The notes beneath the pieces are model-generated. The model was not told where the DNA came from. It worked only from the letters and a program-made list of their open reading frames with translations, and did no database searches. A stretch of DNA of 64,000 nt. Source: Phycomyces nitens (lineage: Eukaryota > Mucoromycota > Mucoromycetes > Mucorales > Phycomycetaceae). The stretch spans positions 3,038,001 through 3,102,000 of the forward strand of contig JAHRBC010000007.1 in the NCBI GenBank assembly GCA_022702545.1. The letters are read 5' to 3'. Shown piece by piece: positions 35,737 through 53,400 of the stretch; the stretch's first letter is position 1, and each line of letters opens with the position of its first letter. A program made the position numbers and the translations under genes.

Positions 35737-36960
35737 TTACAAGTGAATTACACGGCCTTCATCACTGCTCTGCTGGGCAAGTTCAATCAAGCGAATACAG
35801 TTGACACCATCTTCAGGCTTGACTTCCAAGAACTCTCTATCACCCTTGAGAATGGCCTGGCCAACGTTATTATAGAATGAAATATAGGAACCCTTCTCGG
35901 TCTCAACCTGACCAACAATATGAACACCAGAGATATCTGTGTTGATTGAACCCCATCTCTCGGGACTCTCTACACCATAAGGAGTATTGGTAGGGACCAA
36001 TCCAGCCTTGAGCTGGTCTTCTTGGACGTCGAGGTAGTGCTTAACAAAGTTGCCATTCATGCCACGAACATTGTAACGAAGGACAGGAGTCTGGCGGGCG
36101 AGCATGCTAGAGCGCAAGACTGCCTTGAATCCACCAGGGTACTGAAGAATAATGGTAAAGTCATCAATCACACTAGACTCCTTGAGCTGTCTCTGGTTGG
36201 TAAGAGTGGCATATACAGAGATAGGAAGGCCAAACAAGCTGAGGGCTATAAATACAAAATACTCTTGAGTGCCAAGTTCAAATGTATGCAGCAGTTATGT
36301 TCTTACATTGATCGATCAGATGGGCACCCAGGTCATATAACATGCCAGATCCAGGCTGAGAGTCGCTCTCTCTCCACCCACTCTTGACAAAGTTACGGAA
36401 ACGGTCAAAGTGGGATTCGAATTCAACAATGCGGCCCAAATGACCATTGGCAATAAGCTTCTTGACTGTCAAAAAGTCACCATCCCAACGACGGTTCTGG
36501 TAGACACTGCAGATCTTGTTGGTCTCCTTTGACACTCTGGCAAGCTCTTTAGCCTCGTCCAGTGTCACGGTGAAAGGCTTCTCCACAACAACTACACATG
36601 CTTTAGATGCCGCGCACAAATAGTTTGGATTTAAAACACCTACCGTGCTTTCCCTTTTGCATGGCGGACTTGGCTAACGAGAAATGGGAGTCGTTTGGGG
36701 TTGTGATGACAACAAGATCGATATTTGACATATCAAACAGCTCATCCGTTGTCTTGGCAACATGCACATCAGAATAAATTGACTTGCTCTTGTCTCCATG
36801 ACGTTCAACCACAGCAGTCAAATTAAGGTGGGGAGATGAGACGATCAAAGGACAATGGAATGTCTGGGAAGACATGCCTGGAAATGGGTAAGTTGCGTGT
36901 CCAATTGAACATGATAGACGTACCAAAGCCAATTACACCAACGTTCACTTTGTTTGCCAT
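35737..36960 (-). CDS. Gfo/Idh/MocA-family oxidoreductase
   Basis: Model complement(join(35737..36245, 36307..36600, 36644..36877, 36924..36960)), 357 residues, phases exact. The N-terminal Rossmann motif is created by splicing exon 1 to exon 2: VGVIGFGMSSQTFHCPLI, the GxGxxx-type dinucleotide loop. Further family landmarks are VVITTPNDSHF, VEKPFTVTLDEAKEL (the conserved E-K-P), YQNRRWDGDF and YDLGAHLIDQSLSLFGLP. The second half is the beta-sheet substrate domain. Enzymes of this family use NAD(P) on sugars, inositols or related compounds; the overall pattern is closest to the YdgJ-like branch, but the substrate cannot be predicted. About 357 residues is the normal length. It is convergent with the small plus-strand gene upstream in the window. 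Confidence 0.9.
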
Positions 36961-37789
36961 GTTTGCGATATATATTCTGTATGTAAAATGGTGTAAATGT
37001 AAAGGCGTCTTATAAACCCAAGAGAAAATATAAAGTGTGACGATGCTCGGGAATCACTGGGACAGGCCTCTAGTATTTCAGATTCCGAAACCTTATTTGT
37101 TCCCGCCTTGTCCAGTTTGATTTGTAAGCCTATCCAAGACAATAGCAAATATTAAAATAGTGCATATAAATTAATCAAGGATCCACATACTTGTCTTTTG
37201 CGCATTAGACTCTTCAAGACAAGCCGAATGCACGGAAGAGCAGGATGTGTAGTCTGGTCATAAATGTTTATCCAAAGTTAATTATAGCCGCCATACCATT
37301 CATGCTCTGTACTCTGATCGTCAGGATCGATAATACGTACTGCCGATGATAACCATACTCAAGGTAGTAACAGATCAACCAATTTCTTTTTTAAAATATT
37401 TATTAGTATGACCAAACAGATCAACCAATATACACCATGACAGCCAAAATATTGTCCTTGCTTTAAAGTCTTTTTGATACACCAAAAAAAATCATACTTT
37501 TTAATGGTGCTCTATTGTTTCAAAAATATACACTTTATAAAAATAATGGAGTTTGGTCACTAAATATACTTGTATTTTTATAATATATCCAAGAAACATG
37601 CCGCCATTTTACTGTATCATTTTTACGTGTCTTTACTATTAGGGTCCATAATGCATCTTTTTTTGTTAAAAACAACTGGATATAGAGATAAAAGAGTTAC
37701 ACCACATGCTTTGATGAGTATCTCAAGTACAAACTAGTAACATAATATACTACTTGTGTAGCCTACCGCAGCAATATTCATAAAAAGCC
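36961..37789. other. Divergent intergenic region
   Basis: About 0.8 kb between the divergently transcribed oxidoreductase and ABC-transporter genes. It is AT-rich with several poly-T/A runs. No gene or RNA is recognised. It should contain both promoters. Confidence 0.4.
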
Positions 37790-37797
37790 TATATAAA
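37790..37797 (+). promoter_or_regulatory. TATA box of the ABCC transporter gene
   Basis: TATATAAA, 91 bp before the ATG at 37881, followed by a C/T-rich leader (ATCTCCCCACTCTTTC). Confidence 0.5.
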
Positions 37798-37880
37798 CTA
37801 GTGCATTTATATTCATATCTCCCCACTCTTTCATTTACTATCCCTAAAAAATATTTGGGTATTAGCAATTGGTTAGAGTA

Positions 37881-43267
<5,387 letters not shown>

Positions 43268-44022
43268 GCTTCCAAGCCAGTTTAATCTGTAAAACGTTTT
43301 TCATAAGAAGTTTACCTATGAATAAATTGTCCCAAGCTCTGTACTTTGTAGAGCTATACATTACTACGTTTTGTCTCTAGTACATGGACCAAATATTACT
43401 TTGTTTCTTTGAACTAGACAATATTAAATGGAGTATAATGTGCGTTATTGTTAAAGAATAAAATAAAGATGTCTTGATTTTATTTCTTGTGAATATTTGT
43501 GCAGAAACATTGTGAGTTTGAGAACATTTCTGTATGAGTATCCATGGCATTTCTACAACTAGAGTAAAATATGAAACTTTCTTGGCATTCAAGACCTATA
43601 AAACTCTTCATACTCTATTTTACAATTTCTATAGCCCTTGTAATTAAATACAAAACGTTGAACATAATACTGCGTTTAGATATTGAGTAGATATGGAAAT
43701 CACGAAACGTCTGTATGATTTGCAAGGGTCCTCTATGCAAAACACCTAACAACAATTAATCTACTCAATATTGCCAAGACTAGTAGTACTATTTACACAC
43801 AAGCAGTTACACCAGTAAATCCCATTGCAAGTGTGTTCCTTAATACTTTTATATTGAAATCTAGAAATCTAAATGCAACATAATCTATAATTTGTGTAAG
43901 TCTACAAGAGCAACCAATTCCTGTTACTGGGCCAATAGTCTAGGGAAACTCTATTGGTTCATACATAAAGACATCCTCATCAATTCATCTTGGACTTTGG
44001 CCTTTTTACATTTTTCCTTGTT
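43268..44022. other. Convergent intergenic region
   Basis: AT-rich 3' regions of two convergent genes with no recognised feature. Confidence 0.4.
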
Positions 44023-44705
44023 TTAGTAAAGAGATTGCTGATTCGGTTCTTGTATTATTGTTTGATCGTTTGGTGGAAATACAATGGGTATTTCATCAGC
44101 GAATAACTTGTTAATTTCATCTAATGACCAGTCAGTGCTCACCAAAGAAGGTGCAGATATGTCTCCTAGTGCATCTTCTGTTTCTAAATCAACAGAATAT
44201 TAATCATTTACATGAAATAGGTTTACACGTCTTTAATAAAGATGTTCACCTTTTGCTATCTGTGTGGGAGAAAAGGACAATATATCTTTTTCAAGAGAGC
44301 TGGTTGATCTGGTGGTCGCTGGTGTCTGTAATTGAGGACTTTCCACCAAAGACATATCAGGAAAACGCACAGATGTTTCCAAACTATTGTTGCTTGATGA
44401 ACAAACTCCTCTTACACGCTTCGTTTTCTTTGTCTTTCTCTTTTTCGAGCCTTTTTTCCGAATGATCTTTGAGGGTTTGAAATATACTCCCAAGGTGTGT
44501 TGCTCAAATGGATACGAGCACTAGTAGTAATAAATTTATATAAAAGATAGTCTAGATAGAGTCTGACCAACGACCCGGCTATTTGACTAACCTTGTAATT
44601 TACACACATAAACACTGTGCTCTGGCGAAAATCAACTGTAAATGAGTTTAGTAGGCTATCGCACAACGGGCACTTTTTATTCTGATTCTCCAAAGCAAGC
44701 TCCAT
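44023..44705 (-). CDS. Putative zinc-ribbon protein with basic (nuclear-signal-like) tract, 181 aa
   Basis: Model complement(join(44023..44183, 44250..44520, 44592..44705)), phases exact. The first 45 residues contain CPLC, then C-V-N-Y-K-C formed across the first splice junction (FMCVNYK joined to CSYPFEQ). This gives a four-cysteine CxxC...CxxxxC zinc-ribbon pattern. It is followed by VYFKPSKIIRKKGSKKRK and further Lys/Arg, a strong bipartite nuclear-signal-like tract. The rest is Ser/Thr-rich, ending in a short amphipathic stretch (DWSLDEINKLFADEIPIVF) that could bind a partner. No family is recognised with confidence. A nuclear role is inferred from the ribbon and basic tract. Confidence 0.65.
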
Positions 44706-45128
44706 TAGGTGTTAAAGACAATGGTCAATTACATTAATCTCCATCCATTTTATTTTCAACTTTTTTATTTAAAGCAGCTAGAGTAAAATGGGACTGCTCT
44801 TGAAACGGAGAGTTTGATTGAGTTCCAGAGTAATGAATGTTTAGGATTAAACTCAAAGCATCATCATCATCATTCACTTGTATACAACCCATCTCTAGAA
44901 TCTGAAGACGTATAAAGACTTTAAAAAAAAATTAAAACAAGAGCTTCAAGTTAAACACTCCTGCTGAATCAACTTTTCTTTAAAAAAAAAAAGGGTAATT
45001 GGATTCTGTGCGCTCTAAATTCAAGTGATGCGCGCATTTCACTAATCTTGTAAATGATATTATCCAAAACATTTTTATTAACATACAAACGTCAGGGGTG
45101 GCACAATGGAGTTGGAAGTGTGGTGCAT
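44706..45128. other. Intergenic region
   Basis: AT-rich sequence between the zinc-ribbon gene start and the eS6 3' end. It contains a short CAT microsatellite at about 44857-44872. Nothing else is recognised. Confidence 0.4.
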
Positions 45129-46199
45129 TTAAGCGGAAGCAGACTTCTGGATGGAAGAGGTTCTGCGTCTGGCGATCTTGCGATCCTTGGTCTCCTTGAC
45201 GCGCTTGGCCAACAATTGCTTGTACTCGGCCTCGGCCTCGCGGGAGGACTCTGCTCTTCTGCGCTTGATGGCGGTTCTGTGTCTCTTGCGCTGAAGAGTA
45301 AGAGGGGTGACAAGACGCTGGATCTTGGGAGCCTTGGTGTAGGCCTTCTTCTCGGCGTTCTTGGGCTGGACCTCACGGCGAATGACGTACTTGCGGACAT
45401 CATCTTCCTTGCTCAAGTTCTGTATTGCAGAAAGGCTTAGTATTTCATTTGATTCTACCACATCCATTATGTTTACTTACAAAGAACTTGCGGATCTTGG
45501 AGGCACGCTTGGGACCAAGACGCTTGGGGACAGTGACATCGGTAAGACCGGGAATGTCCTGCTCACCCTGCTTGACAACGACGAGCGAGAGAACAGCGAG
45601 GTCGGAGCCGACGATGCAGCCACGAACAGACTTTCTCTTGCGCTCACCGGTGCGGCGAGGACGGTAGCAAGAGTGACCCTTGCTCAAGAGGAGACGAACA
45701 CGGTAAGGCAAGAGGACACCCTGCTTCATGGGGAAACCCTGCTTGTCGTTACCACCGGAGATACGGAAAACGTAACCCTTGAACTCGTCACCGAGAGCAT
45801 CACCAGAGACTTCCTGGGACATACGCTTGTCATAGAAACCGCGGCTATTAAGAAAAACGGGAATTGCTTAGCATTCTGTCTTAAGATGCTGGCTTATATG
45901 GTGGTGTGGTATTGATTTATGGGTGAAATGGCGTGTAGGTTGGATGGTCTTGTAAGGAGGTTGGGTGGACTTTGTTTGGGTGTATTCTTCTGTGTATATT
46001 GAATAGGATTGGTAAATTGCTACTTACAGACGACGTTCATCGTCGATCTCGATCAACTTTTGGCAGCCAGTGGCTGGGTTGGCAATGTTCAACTAATTAG
46101 GCATATCAGTATCCAGCCCATTCATTCATCCATCCATCCAAACGATTGTTCGGTCCCAAGCACGTCTCTCTTTCTCTATCCATACACACACACCTTCAT
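45129..46199 (-). CDS. RPS6: 40S ribosomal protein eS6 (RPS6)
   Basis: Model complement(join(45129..45419, 45481..45844, 46028..46092, 46194..46199)), 241 residues, phases exact. The spliced start is [20 protein letters not shown], and the first coding exon is only ATGAAG. Landmarks include [77 protein letters not shown] and a C-terminal [13 protein letters not shown], whose serines correspond to the classical S6-kinase sites. eS6 is a component of the small ribosomal subunit; phosphorylation of its tail is a TOR readout. The length is normal for fungi. Codon use is more GC-rich than in the neighbours, as expected for a highly expressed gene. Confidence 0.97.
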
Positions 46200-46901
46200 G
46201 GCGCTACCCTCTGCGAAATGGAAAGGAAGCTGTATGGACTGTTCTTCTCAGGCCAATATATGGCACTCCATAACTTCTCCAACCACCTCCAATCCCCCGC
46301 ACACAACCCGACAAAGCCTCTGCCGGACATTTACGTCATAGTCCGGCTTATTTTTCCCTGTCCGGTAATTAAAGATCTCCAGACAAAGAGGTGAGTTTTG
46401 ATTGTTTAGTAAACTTGCTAGCTTGATTTAGATGTGAAAATCAAATCAATAAAATCATTCTATTATTGATGTGATTGGGGGCATTCTGTATGGCCTCTTT
46501 ATGGTATATGGACTACTTTCAAGTGTAATTGAGATGGAACCCTGATTTATATTAAAAAAGAGGCGTGCAAAGTGGTTATATAGTATTATTTTACAAAAGT
46601 AATCTAGTAGTTTTCAACAGAGATGTGTATGAAAAAGTTGTACCAATTTCCTCTTCTACAGTGTCCCTTGAGCACACTAGTTCTTTGCCCATGTAATTTC
46701 CTATCCCCATATCTGCTGTGGTTACTATCTTGGTTTTAGTAAAGACATATAACCACCTCAATCAATCATCTTCAAGGCACTTTATAGATTTTTTTTATTT
46801 TTTGATTGGTGGAATCATCTTATAATTTAATAATAATAATAATAATCGTAACGTTATACCTTTTATTTATATATATAATTTATATATATATATATATAAT
46901 A
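46200..46901. promoter_or_regulatory. Divergent promoter region of eS6 and the CCCH protein
   Basis: About 0.7 kb separating two divergent genes. The part near eS6 is C/T-rich on the plus strand; the part near the CCCH gene is AT-rich with ATT and TA microsatellites. No gene is recognised. Confidence 0.4.
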
Positions 46902-46909
46902 TATATAAG
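46902..46909 (+). promoter_or_regulatory. TATA-like element of the CCCH protein gene
   Basis: TATATAAG at the end of a TA-repeat, 102 bp before the ATG at 47004, followed by a T-rich leader. Because the TA repeat itself contains many TATA strings, the exact element is uncertain. Confidence 0.35.
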
Positions 46910-47003
46910 AGGGTTGCAAGCCACGATTAAATACTTCTTTTTTTTGTTTTGCACTACTCTGCATCCTTTTTTTTTATCCTTTACATTCATAACATTTATT
47001 ATT

Positions 47004-48873
47004 ATGTCTTCTGATGCCGAAATCCTGGCCCGTATTGCTCAGCTCACCGGAGCAATCAAGCAACATCATGCCACTCAAGGCTCCGGGCGTGGGGCCTCTA
47101 GCTACCGAGGCTCACCCCAGGGGTGGAGAGGCAGAGGAAACATGACGATCTCGACATTTCCCCATCGCTCGTCATCCTATACTGCTCACAAACCATACAC
47201 ATCACACACAACCTCATTTCGAGGCAACAAGACGCTTTTGCTGAATAAGCCAGCCACTACTTATTCGCCACCGGCTACCTATAGCCCAAACAAAACACTT
47301 GTTCTCAACAAGCCAGCAGCACCTTCACCAACACCGGCACCGGCACTAGCAACACCACTAGTACCATTACCAGCAACAGCACCAGCACCAGCACCATACA
47401 GCCCAAATACATTCAGTGGGAATAAGACACTTGTCCTCAATCGTCCAATGACCCCACCTGTCTCTACACCCAAGAGCACGGAGCCCAAGCGTGTGACGAT
47501 GGACGGTGTGAATTTTATTGTAAAGGGAAAGAAGCTTGTGAGAGAAGAAGTCCTAAAGACAACATCGTCCAAACCCTCGAGGCCATCGAAAATGTAAGAT
47601 ATTATTGACATTGATGAATTCTTCTGACCAAATTCCACAAACTATCAGCATGAAGATCCGGAAACCTTTGAGGACCAAAAAGGGCCACATGGTCTTCTTC
47701 CGTAAGCCTGAAGGATATGTAAGACAAGGCAACTCGCTTGTCCTCAAGACCAAGACAAGACAAAATAGATACTGTGGTATATATACTCGCTACGGTCAGT
47801 GTTCTTTTGTGTGTGTGTTTGGGGTTCCTTTGTCTATAATTCATTTTTTTATATATATATTTCTATCTACTGAATCGATGTGGATATTCTGTGATACCTT
47901 GCGTGTGGTATATATTGGTTGTGTATTTGTAGGTAAATGTCCTAGAGGAAATCACTGTGCCTTTAAACACGATCCAGCACGACGAGCAATCTGCCCACGC
48001 TTTGTTAAGCAGCAGTGCAGTAAGACAAAAGAAACCTGCTTGTTGTCACACACTCCCACAGCAAATAATATGCCGCATTGTTTGTACTTCCAGAGAGGAC
48101 GGTGTAAGAATGAGAGCTGTATCTTTCCTCATGTCAGTGTAAGTCCTGACGCTCCTGTGTGTAAACTGTTTGCATTGGAGGGGTACTGTCCCAAAGGATT
48201 GGCATGCCATTCCAAGCATGTACATGTATGTCCAGAGTTTGCCGAAACAGCCAAATGCTCAAATGCAAACTGCCGCCTACCTCATGTTGCCCAAAGCACT
48301 TCCAAAGATAAAAATGCAAAGGGAAGTGCAGGCCGCAAGGCCGCAGGGGTCCTCAGACCAGGACAGTGGATGAGCAATGATTATTTCCACACCCAGCGTA
48401 AAAAGAAGGCCGAGCAGAGAAAGATGGAAGGAAAAGAGGCTGTACCCGAGATTCAGTCTGAAGAACAAGCGCGTCCAGAAGAAGATGAAGGCTATGTACC
48501 ACTCTTTGATACCGATGAGGATGAGGATGGTGCATGGTTCCAAAAATTAAATGAGAATGAAGACCAGGAATCATTGAGATTCAGTGACAGAGAAGAAAGT
48601 GAAAGTGAAGACGAAGATGAAGATGAAGATGAAGACGAAGATGAAGATGAAGATGAAGATGAAGATGAAGATGAAGATGAAGATGAAGACGAGCTCGAAA
48701 GCAAGGGTGAGGAAGAAATAGAAGAATACATGGAAGGCCAACTTGATATCGACAACCAACCCGAAGATACTGCACAATTCATGGATAGTTTTGAACATGT
48801 AGATCAAGGTAACGAGAGTGACGACGACAGCCTCTTTGTCGATGCAGAATCAGATTTAGGAACTATGATGTAG
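47004..48873 (+). CDS. CCCH zinc-finger protein, ZC3H3-like, with acidic tail
   Basis: Model join(47004..47593, 47649..47794, 47933..48873), 558 residues, phases exact. The N-terminal 200 residues are Pro/Ser/Thr/Ala-rich with repeated NKTLVLNKP-type motifs (NKTLLLNKP, NKTLVLNKP, NKTLVLNRP), a basic RGRG patch and VKGKKLVRE. A basic SLVLKTKTRQNRYCGIYTRYG segment then leads into five CCCH fingers beginning CGIYTRYGKCPRGNHCAFKH, CPRFVKQQC, CLYFQRGRC, CKLFALEGYC and CPEFAETAKC. Five tandem fingers with the YCGIYTRYGKC opening are the hallmark of ZC3H3/Smicl, which acts in mRNA 3'-end processing and export. The C terminus has a long Glu-Asp repeat encoded by a GAAGAT microsatellite (48609-48690). 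Nuclear location is inferred. Confidence 0.85.
48609..48690 (+). repeat. In-frame GAAGAT microsatellite (Glu-Asp repeat)
   Basis: About 13 tandem GAAGAT units with a few GAC/GAA synonyms code an unbroken Glu-Asp run in the CCCH protein. On the other strand the same bases create poly-Ser, poly-Phe-Ile and Leu-His frames that are not genes. Confidence 0.9.
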
Positions 48874-48987
48874 AGTAGTGGCTTTAATGGCCTCTCTAGG
48901 GGAAAAAATGCAATACATTGAAGCATTCGAGCATTTCATTACAAACATTAAAATAAATAAACGATACCTTTTTTTTCCCAAGTGCTT

Positions 48988-50481
48988 TTATTGCAAAGTT
49001 GGAGAATCATCTAGGGTACTATTGTGAATTGGTTTAGAGTTGAGTGTCATGGAATCTACACTATGGCCTTCGAGGTCATAGGTATTCCATGAAAGACTCC
49101 AGGTGTCGTGAACTGGGTTGGGTGGCTCAAACTCGAGGAGTACATAGTGAAAATCAAGGAGAGATGCTTCATACATGCCCCATTCAACAACCCTTTCAAA
49201 GTCAAGATCACCACCAGCACCACCAATGATGGCATAACTAATCCCATTCCGTTCACCTCGTTCGTAATTATGTTGATGGCCTGAAATGACCAGATCAACA
49301 TTGTACTTTTCAAACAAGGGTACAAATCTGTTCTTGACGAATGCTCCCCACTCGCTCTGTCGTAGGTTGAACCAGGCATCAGGCTCCCAGTATTCGAGAA
49401 AGGGAGGTACATGGACAACAACAAGGCGAAATGCAGCCGATTGGGATTCTTGACTGGCCAACTCCTGCTGCAACCACTCGTCCTGCTGCTTCCAATCTAG
49501 ATTGCTATCCAGCACACAGAATCTAATGGCACCATTTGCAAGCGAAAATGCATACCATGGATTATTGTCAGGACTTGTGCGTGTATACTGGTATTCAAAA
49601 CGTGGATCATGATCGTGGTTTCCATGGGCATAGATCATTGGTGCCCGTTGACCGAGGCCAAAGTAGGTTAACGGAGCCAAGAAGTCAGTTTGCCATTGTC
49701 GTAACGATGAGTATCTTTGGACTGCATCGCCAGCATGCAAAAGATAGTGAGGGGGTTTGTGTTGGGTTACTTGTCGCAATAGGGACACAAAACTCTTCAA
49801 GCCAAATTGATTATCAGCCATTGCTGCAATACGAATAGGTTCAGTTGTTTCTGCCGCATGCCACTCGAAATACTGCTCGCTCACAAGTGTGCGTCTTTGT
49901 TTACTGCCGTCTCGTGTCTGCCATTCGATGCTATAGCCAAATGTTGAAGTAGTGTTCAGGGGTCCAAGGGTGGCCTTGTAGAGAGTATGGTGATCATCGA
50001 GAATCAATGGTGCGATTATTTGATGCTGTTTGAGATGGTAGGCATCCTTTTTATACCAAATGATGATCATGTCTTTTGTGTCTGTTCCACAATTTGATTC
50101 CCATACGACCTGAACGTGATGACTATCTTGAACATATAGTACCGGGTCTTTTCGTAGTATTCCACAGGGGAACCAGCCCCGATCAAAAAGTGTATTCTCT
50201 AGCTTGATTCGGACAAAGGCTCCATAGATCTGAATTGTGCTAATGAATGTAAGGCCAAAAAGGACAAGGATGAATCCAATTAGGCAGATTATTAGCGGAT
50301 GTCGAGCCCATTGTCGGCGCCACCAGAGCATCAAACGATGGAATAGTTGAGATCTGCTGTCCATTGGAGTCATTAAAGACTGGTGGAATTTGGAGCGGTC
50401 GTCTTCATAGGGGTATGGAGATGTTGGCTGCTTGTGATGAAAGGAAACCGATGAGTACGGCTCATAATCTAGTTGGGACAT
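48988..50481 (-). CDS. Membrane-anchored calcineurin-like metallophosphoesterase
   Basis: Single-exon gene, 497 residues. A cytosolic N terminus of about 60 residues rich in Ser, Tyr and Pro is followed by one transmembrane helix at about 62-83 (LIICLIGFILVLFGLTFI), so it is probably a type II membrane protein. A beta-rich domain (about 95-205, ending in WHAAETTEPIRIA) resembles the N-terminal domain of purple acid phosphatases. The metal-binding motifs follow: MADNQFG (about 221), HAGDAV (GD at 251-252), HGNHDHD (286-292), VVHVPPF (355-361) and SGHQHNYERG (400-409). The first motif reads D-N-Q where D-x-H/Q is usual. Two metal ions and phosphoester hydrolysis are expected; the substrate is unknown. 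The 3' end lies 114 bp from that of the convergent CCCH gene. Confidence 0.9.
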   Translation of the reverse strand: MSQLDYEPYSSVSFHHKQPTSPYPYEDDRSKFHQSLMTPMDSRSQLFHRLMLWWRRQWARHPLIICLIGFILVLFGLTFISTIQIYGAFVRIKLENTLFDRGWFPCGILRKDPVLYVQDSHHVQVVWESNCGTDTKDMIIIWYKKDAYHLKQHQIIAPLILDDHHTLYKATLGPLNTTSTFGYSIEWQTRDGSKQRRTLVSEQYFEWHAAETTEPIRIAAMADNQFGLKSFVSLLRQVTQHKPPHYLLHAGDAVQRYSSLRQWQTDFLAPLTYFGLGQRAPMIYAHGNHDHDPRFEYQYTRTSPDNNPWYAFSLANGAIRFCVLDSNLDWKQQDEWLQQELASQESQSAAFRLVVVHVPPFLEYWEPDAWFNLRQSEWGAFVKNRFVPLFEKYNVDLVISGHQHNYERGERNGISYAIIGGAGGDLDFERVVEWGMYEASLLDFHYVLLEFEPPNPVHDTWSLSWNTYDLEGHSVDSMTLNSKPIHNSTLDDSPTLQ

Positions 50482-53400
50482 TACTTGGATAAGTGAATGA
50501 TTTAAAAAAAAATTCTCTCATAAAATAAAATAATATAAAAAAAAGTTGGACAGGGAATAATCGTATGGTTTGAATAAATAGAAATTCGATCCACAGGGAA
50601 AATATTGACAGCCGCCAGAACAACGCTTTTAGATGTCTTTCTGGCTAGTCCTAAAACCAATTGATATTCTTGATATATTGATGGCTGTAATCAGCAAAAG
50701 CGCCTTTTGTATAAAAACCATTGGATTCCAAAGTATCGCCGAGAATCATAATTCATCTTGTTCCAACCAGGTTAAAAATAAAAAAAGGGGGGGGGGGGGG
50801 GGTTAATTCTGGGCTGGCAAGGTATATGTATACATCCAAATACACGCACAGTTGCGTTACTGCCCAGCACACACACACACACAAAATATTCCTTGATCTT
50901 GTACAAATTAGGAAATTAATGAAAATTAGATTTGCAGTCAGTTATTTTGGGTGTAATTAAAAGATAGTAGTAAAAGAGCAACAGGATGTGTTTTTTAGGA
51001 AACTTTGTCTTTAAAGAGAGGGAGATGTGCATTAAGGAACAAAGTACAAAAAGATGAATGGCATGTTGTATAATATAAGTATATTGTGCCAATAGAATAC
51101 TTTTGCATTTTTCAAAACAATTTAAATATTATGTTGACCAATGGATACCTATAATATGACTATAATCCAAAGACCATCTTTTAATACGCATTTACCAACT
51201 CGATAAGATGGACCTCTTTTCTTTAATATATAGAGTCTAAAAGATGTGCCTAAATAAATTCAAATAGGCACTTTTTCATATATATATCCAACATTCAAAT
51301 GAATCGCTCATGAAATACTAGCTTCCTTTTAAACGAGTCAAAAGTATTGAGAGCATCAAGGCCATTTCCGTGCACCTTTTTCAAATGAATGTTATATGAC
51401 CAACTGCAAGTTTTTACTATAACATTGAATTTTTGTATTCGTTTGACTTGCAGCAGCACGACCAATTTTTTTAAATAATGGACGGGAAAATCAGAAACTA
51501 AATAGTACACCCTTTAATAGCTGCCTTGTTTATCTTTAAATTCAGTATCAAGAAAACAGCGTTTGCAAATATATATATATATAAGATGCAATAATTGCTA
51601 TAATGTCTTGCACGTATCTTGACAAAAAGCAACCTTTGAAAGATCCTTTTGTCAATTGCGCTTTCTGCTAGTCGTTTCTATGATATCGCTTAGAACTGTC
51701 AAAGGGATTTCCAAGCAAGTGTAGCTCGTATTTCTTTCCTTGGTCAGACACCTCTCGAAATATCTTGGATTAAAAGGAAAAAAACTAGTTTTATTAGGAG
51801 AATTGGTGACCTAGATTTTCATTATATTTTCTGTGTGGGCTACATCAATCTAGATCCAAAGGACCATTCGCGCGTCTGATCCTACGGACAGACATTTTTG
51901 GACCATATCTGAAATTGGCGTTATTATTTTACAGTAAAAACAAAGGATATATATATAAATATATATATAAGATAACAAGAGGTTAAGCCCAATATAGATA
52001 CCTTCCTGATACTGCTGTGTCCCTCAGATGGACAGGTGAGGTCTTTCAAAAATAAAATAACGCCTCCTTTCTCACTGTTTTAAAATGTACTCGTAATCAT
52101 ACTTTTATCCTTTGTATCTTACACGATTATTAATGCCCACACTCCGATGCGAAATGTGTGAGTATACACTCTCCGAATTAAGCTGTTTACAAAATATGCA
52201 TATATGGCTAATACTTGATACGCTTCATTTGTTCCTTTTTTTAAAATAAACTAATGGTTACTCTTCATTTATTATCGGAAACAATATACAATAGGCAAGT
52301 AAATGGTCTGTATAGTGTAGCATCAGTTAGGCACGATCCTTTTGTCGTCTCACAAATTTATCCCACTGCCTTGGGTATGCGTTTGTTTAAAAAATAAAGA
52401 ATGTAAATATTTTGTACCTTGATGCTTTAGGGCTAAACCGATGTTAAAGCAGCTTTGAGGGTTGTATTATAGATTAGCTAAAACTGCCTTGTGACATGCA
52501 TTGCAGCTCATGGGGTTTTTCTTTTTCAGATACGCCAGAATTCTCGATAAACATGTCAATTGAACATTTAGTAGCTCTGTCATTGCTATTTTTATTTATT
52601 GCGTTTTGACTTCAACCTTAAATCAGCACAGTTTGGGCTAAATAAAAATACATTTCGTGCAAAATAATCATGTCACGTACACAATATTTGACACTCATTT
52701 GGAACGGGAATCTAGCGAAAGAACTCGAACATAAAGTACGCAAACCATATTGTCAAAAGTCATGTCATATTGTAAAATTGTATTCCAAACAAATTTAATA
52801 AATAAATAAATAAAAAGCCTTTACCGTTAAATATTGACTTGGATTTTCATAGAGTGCACGTATTTTTGTGAAAGAAACTGATTCGGAATCAAATCAAGAT
52901 TGCATTGGGGTTACTTGAAAGGTACAAGAATCTGAGATGGGCATGGGACCACATATATTCCCTTGGTATACACAAAGACTATATATAAAAATAGCCTCTC
53001 ATGGCTCATCTAATTGACTTACCCCCAGTAACTTAATTAAGGATTGAGAATATTCTATAGAGGATAAAACTTTTCCATAAAAGTTCTTTTTTTATTGAAT
53101 AACATATATAAAAAAAAAATTGGGAATAGCTTAAGATAAAGACTTGGATCGGTTTACGCCACGATGTTTTGAAACCTAAAGACTATTACTAATATAGCAA
53201 TACATATATAAAAAAAATATCTAGGCTTATACATTGAATATTGCCACAATTTTGATTGGTATTAAGAACAGGACTTGATTGAATTCAATGTGTTACTATT
53301 TGACATGTAAATATTTTTAATAAAAAGAAAGCAGATACTATGATATACTTGAAATGTAAGCGATATATATATATATATATATATCAGTTGGAACGATCAG

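Noticed and set aside
45054..45915. Long plus-strand frames over the eS6 gene
   Set aside because: They are antisense to well-supported eS6 exons; no independent motif or promoter.
48492..48807. Antisense poly-Ser, Phe-Ile and Leu-His frames
   Set aside because: Shadows of the GAAGAT repeat in the CCCH protein gene.
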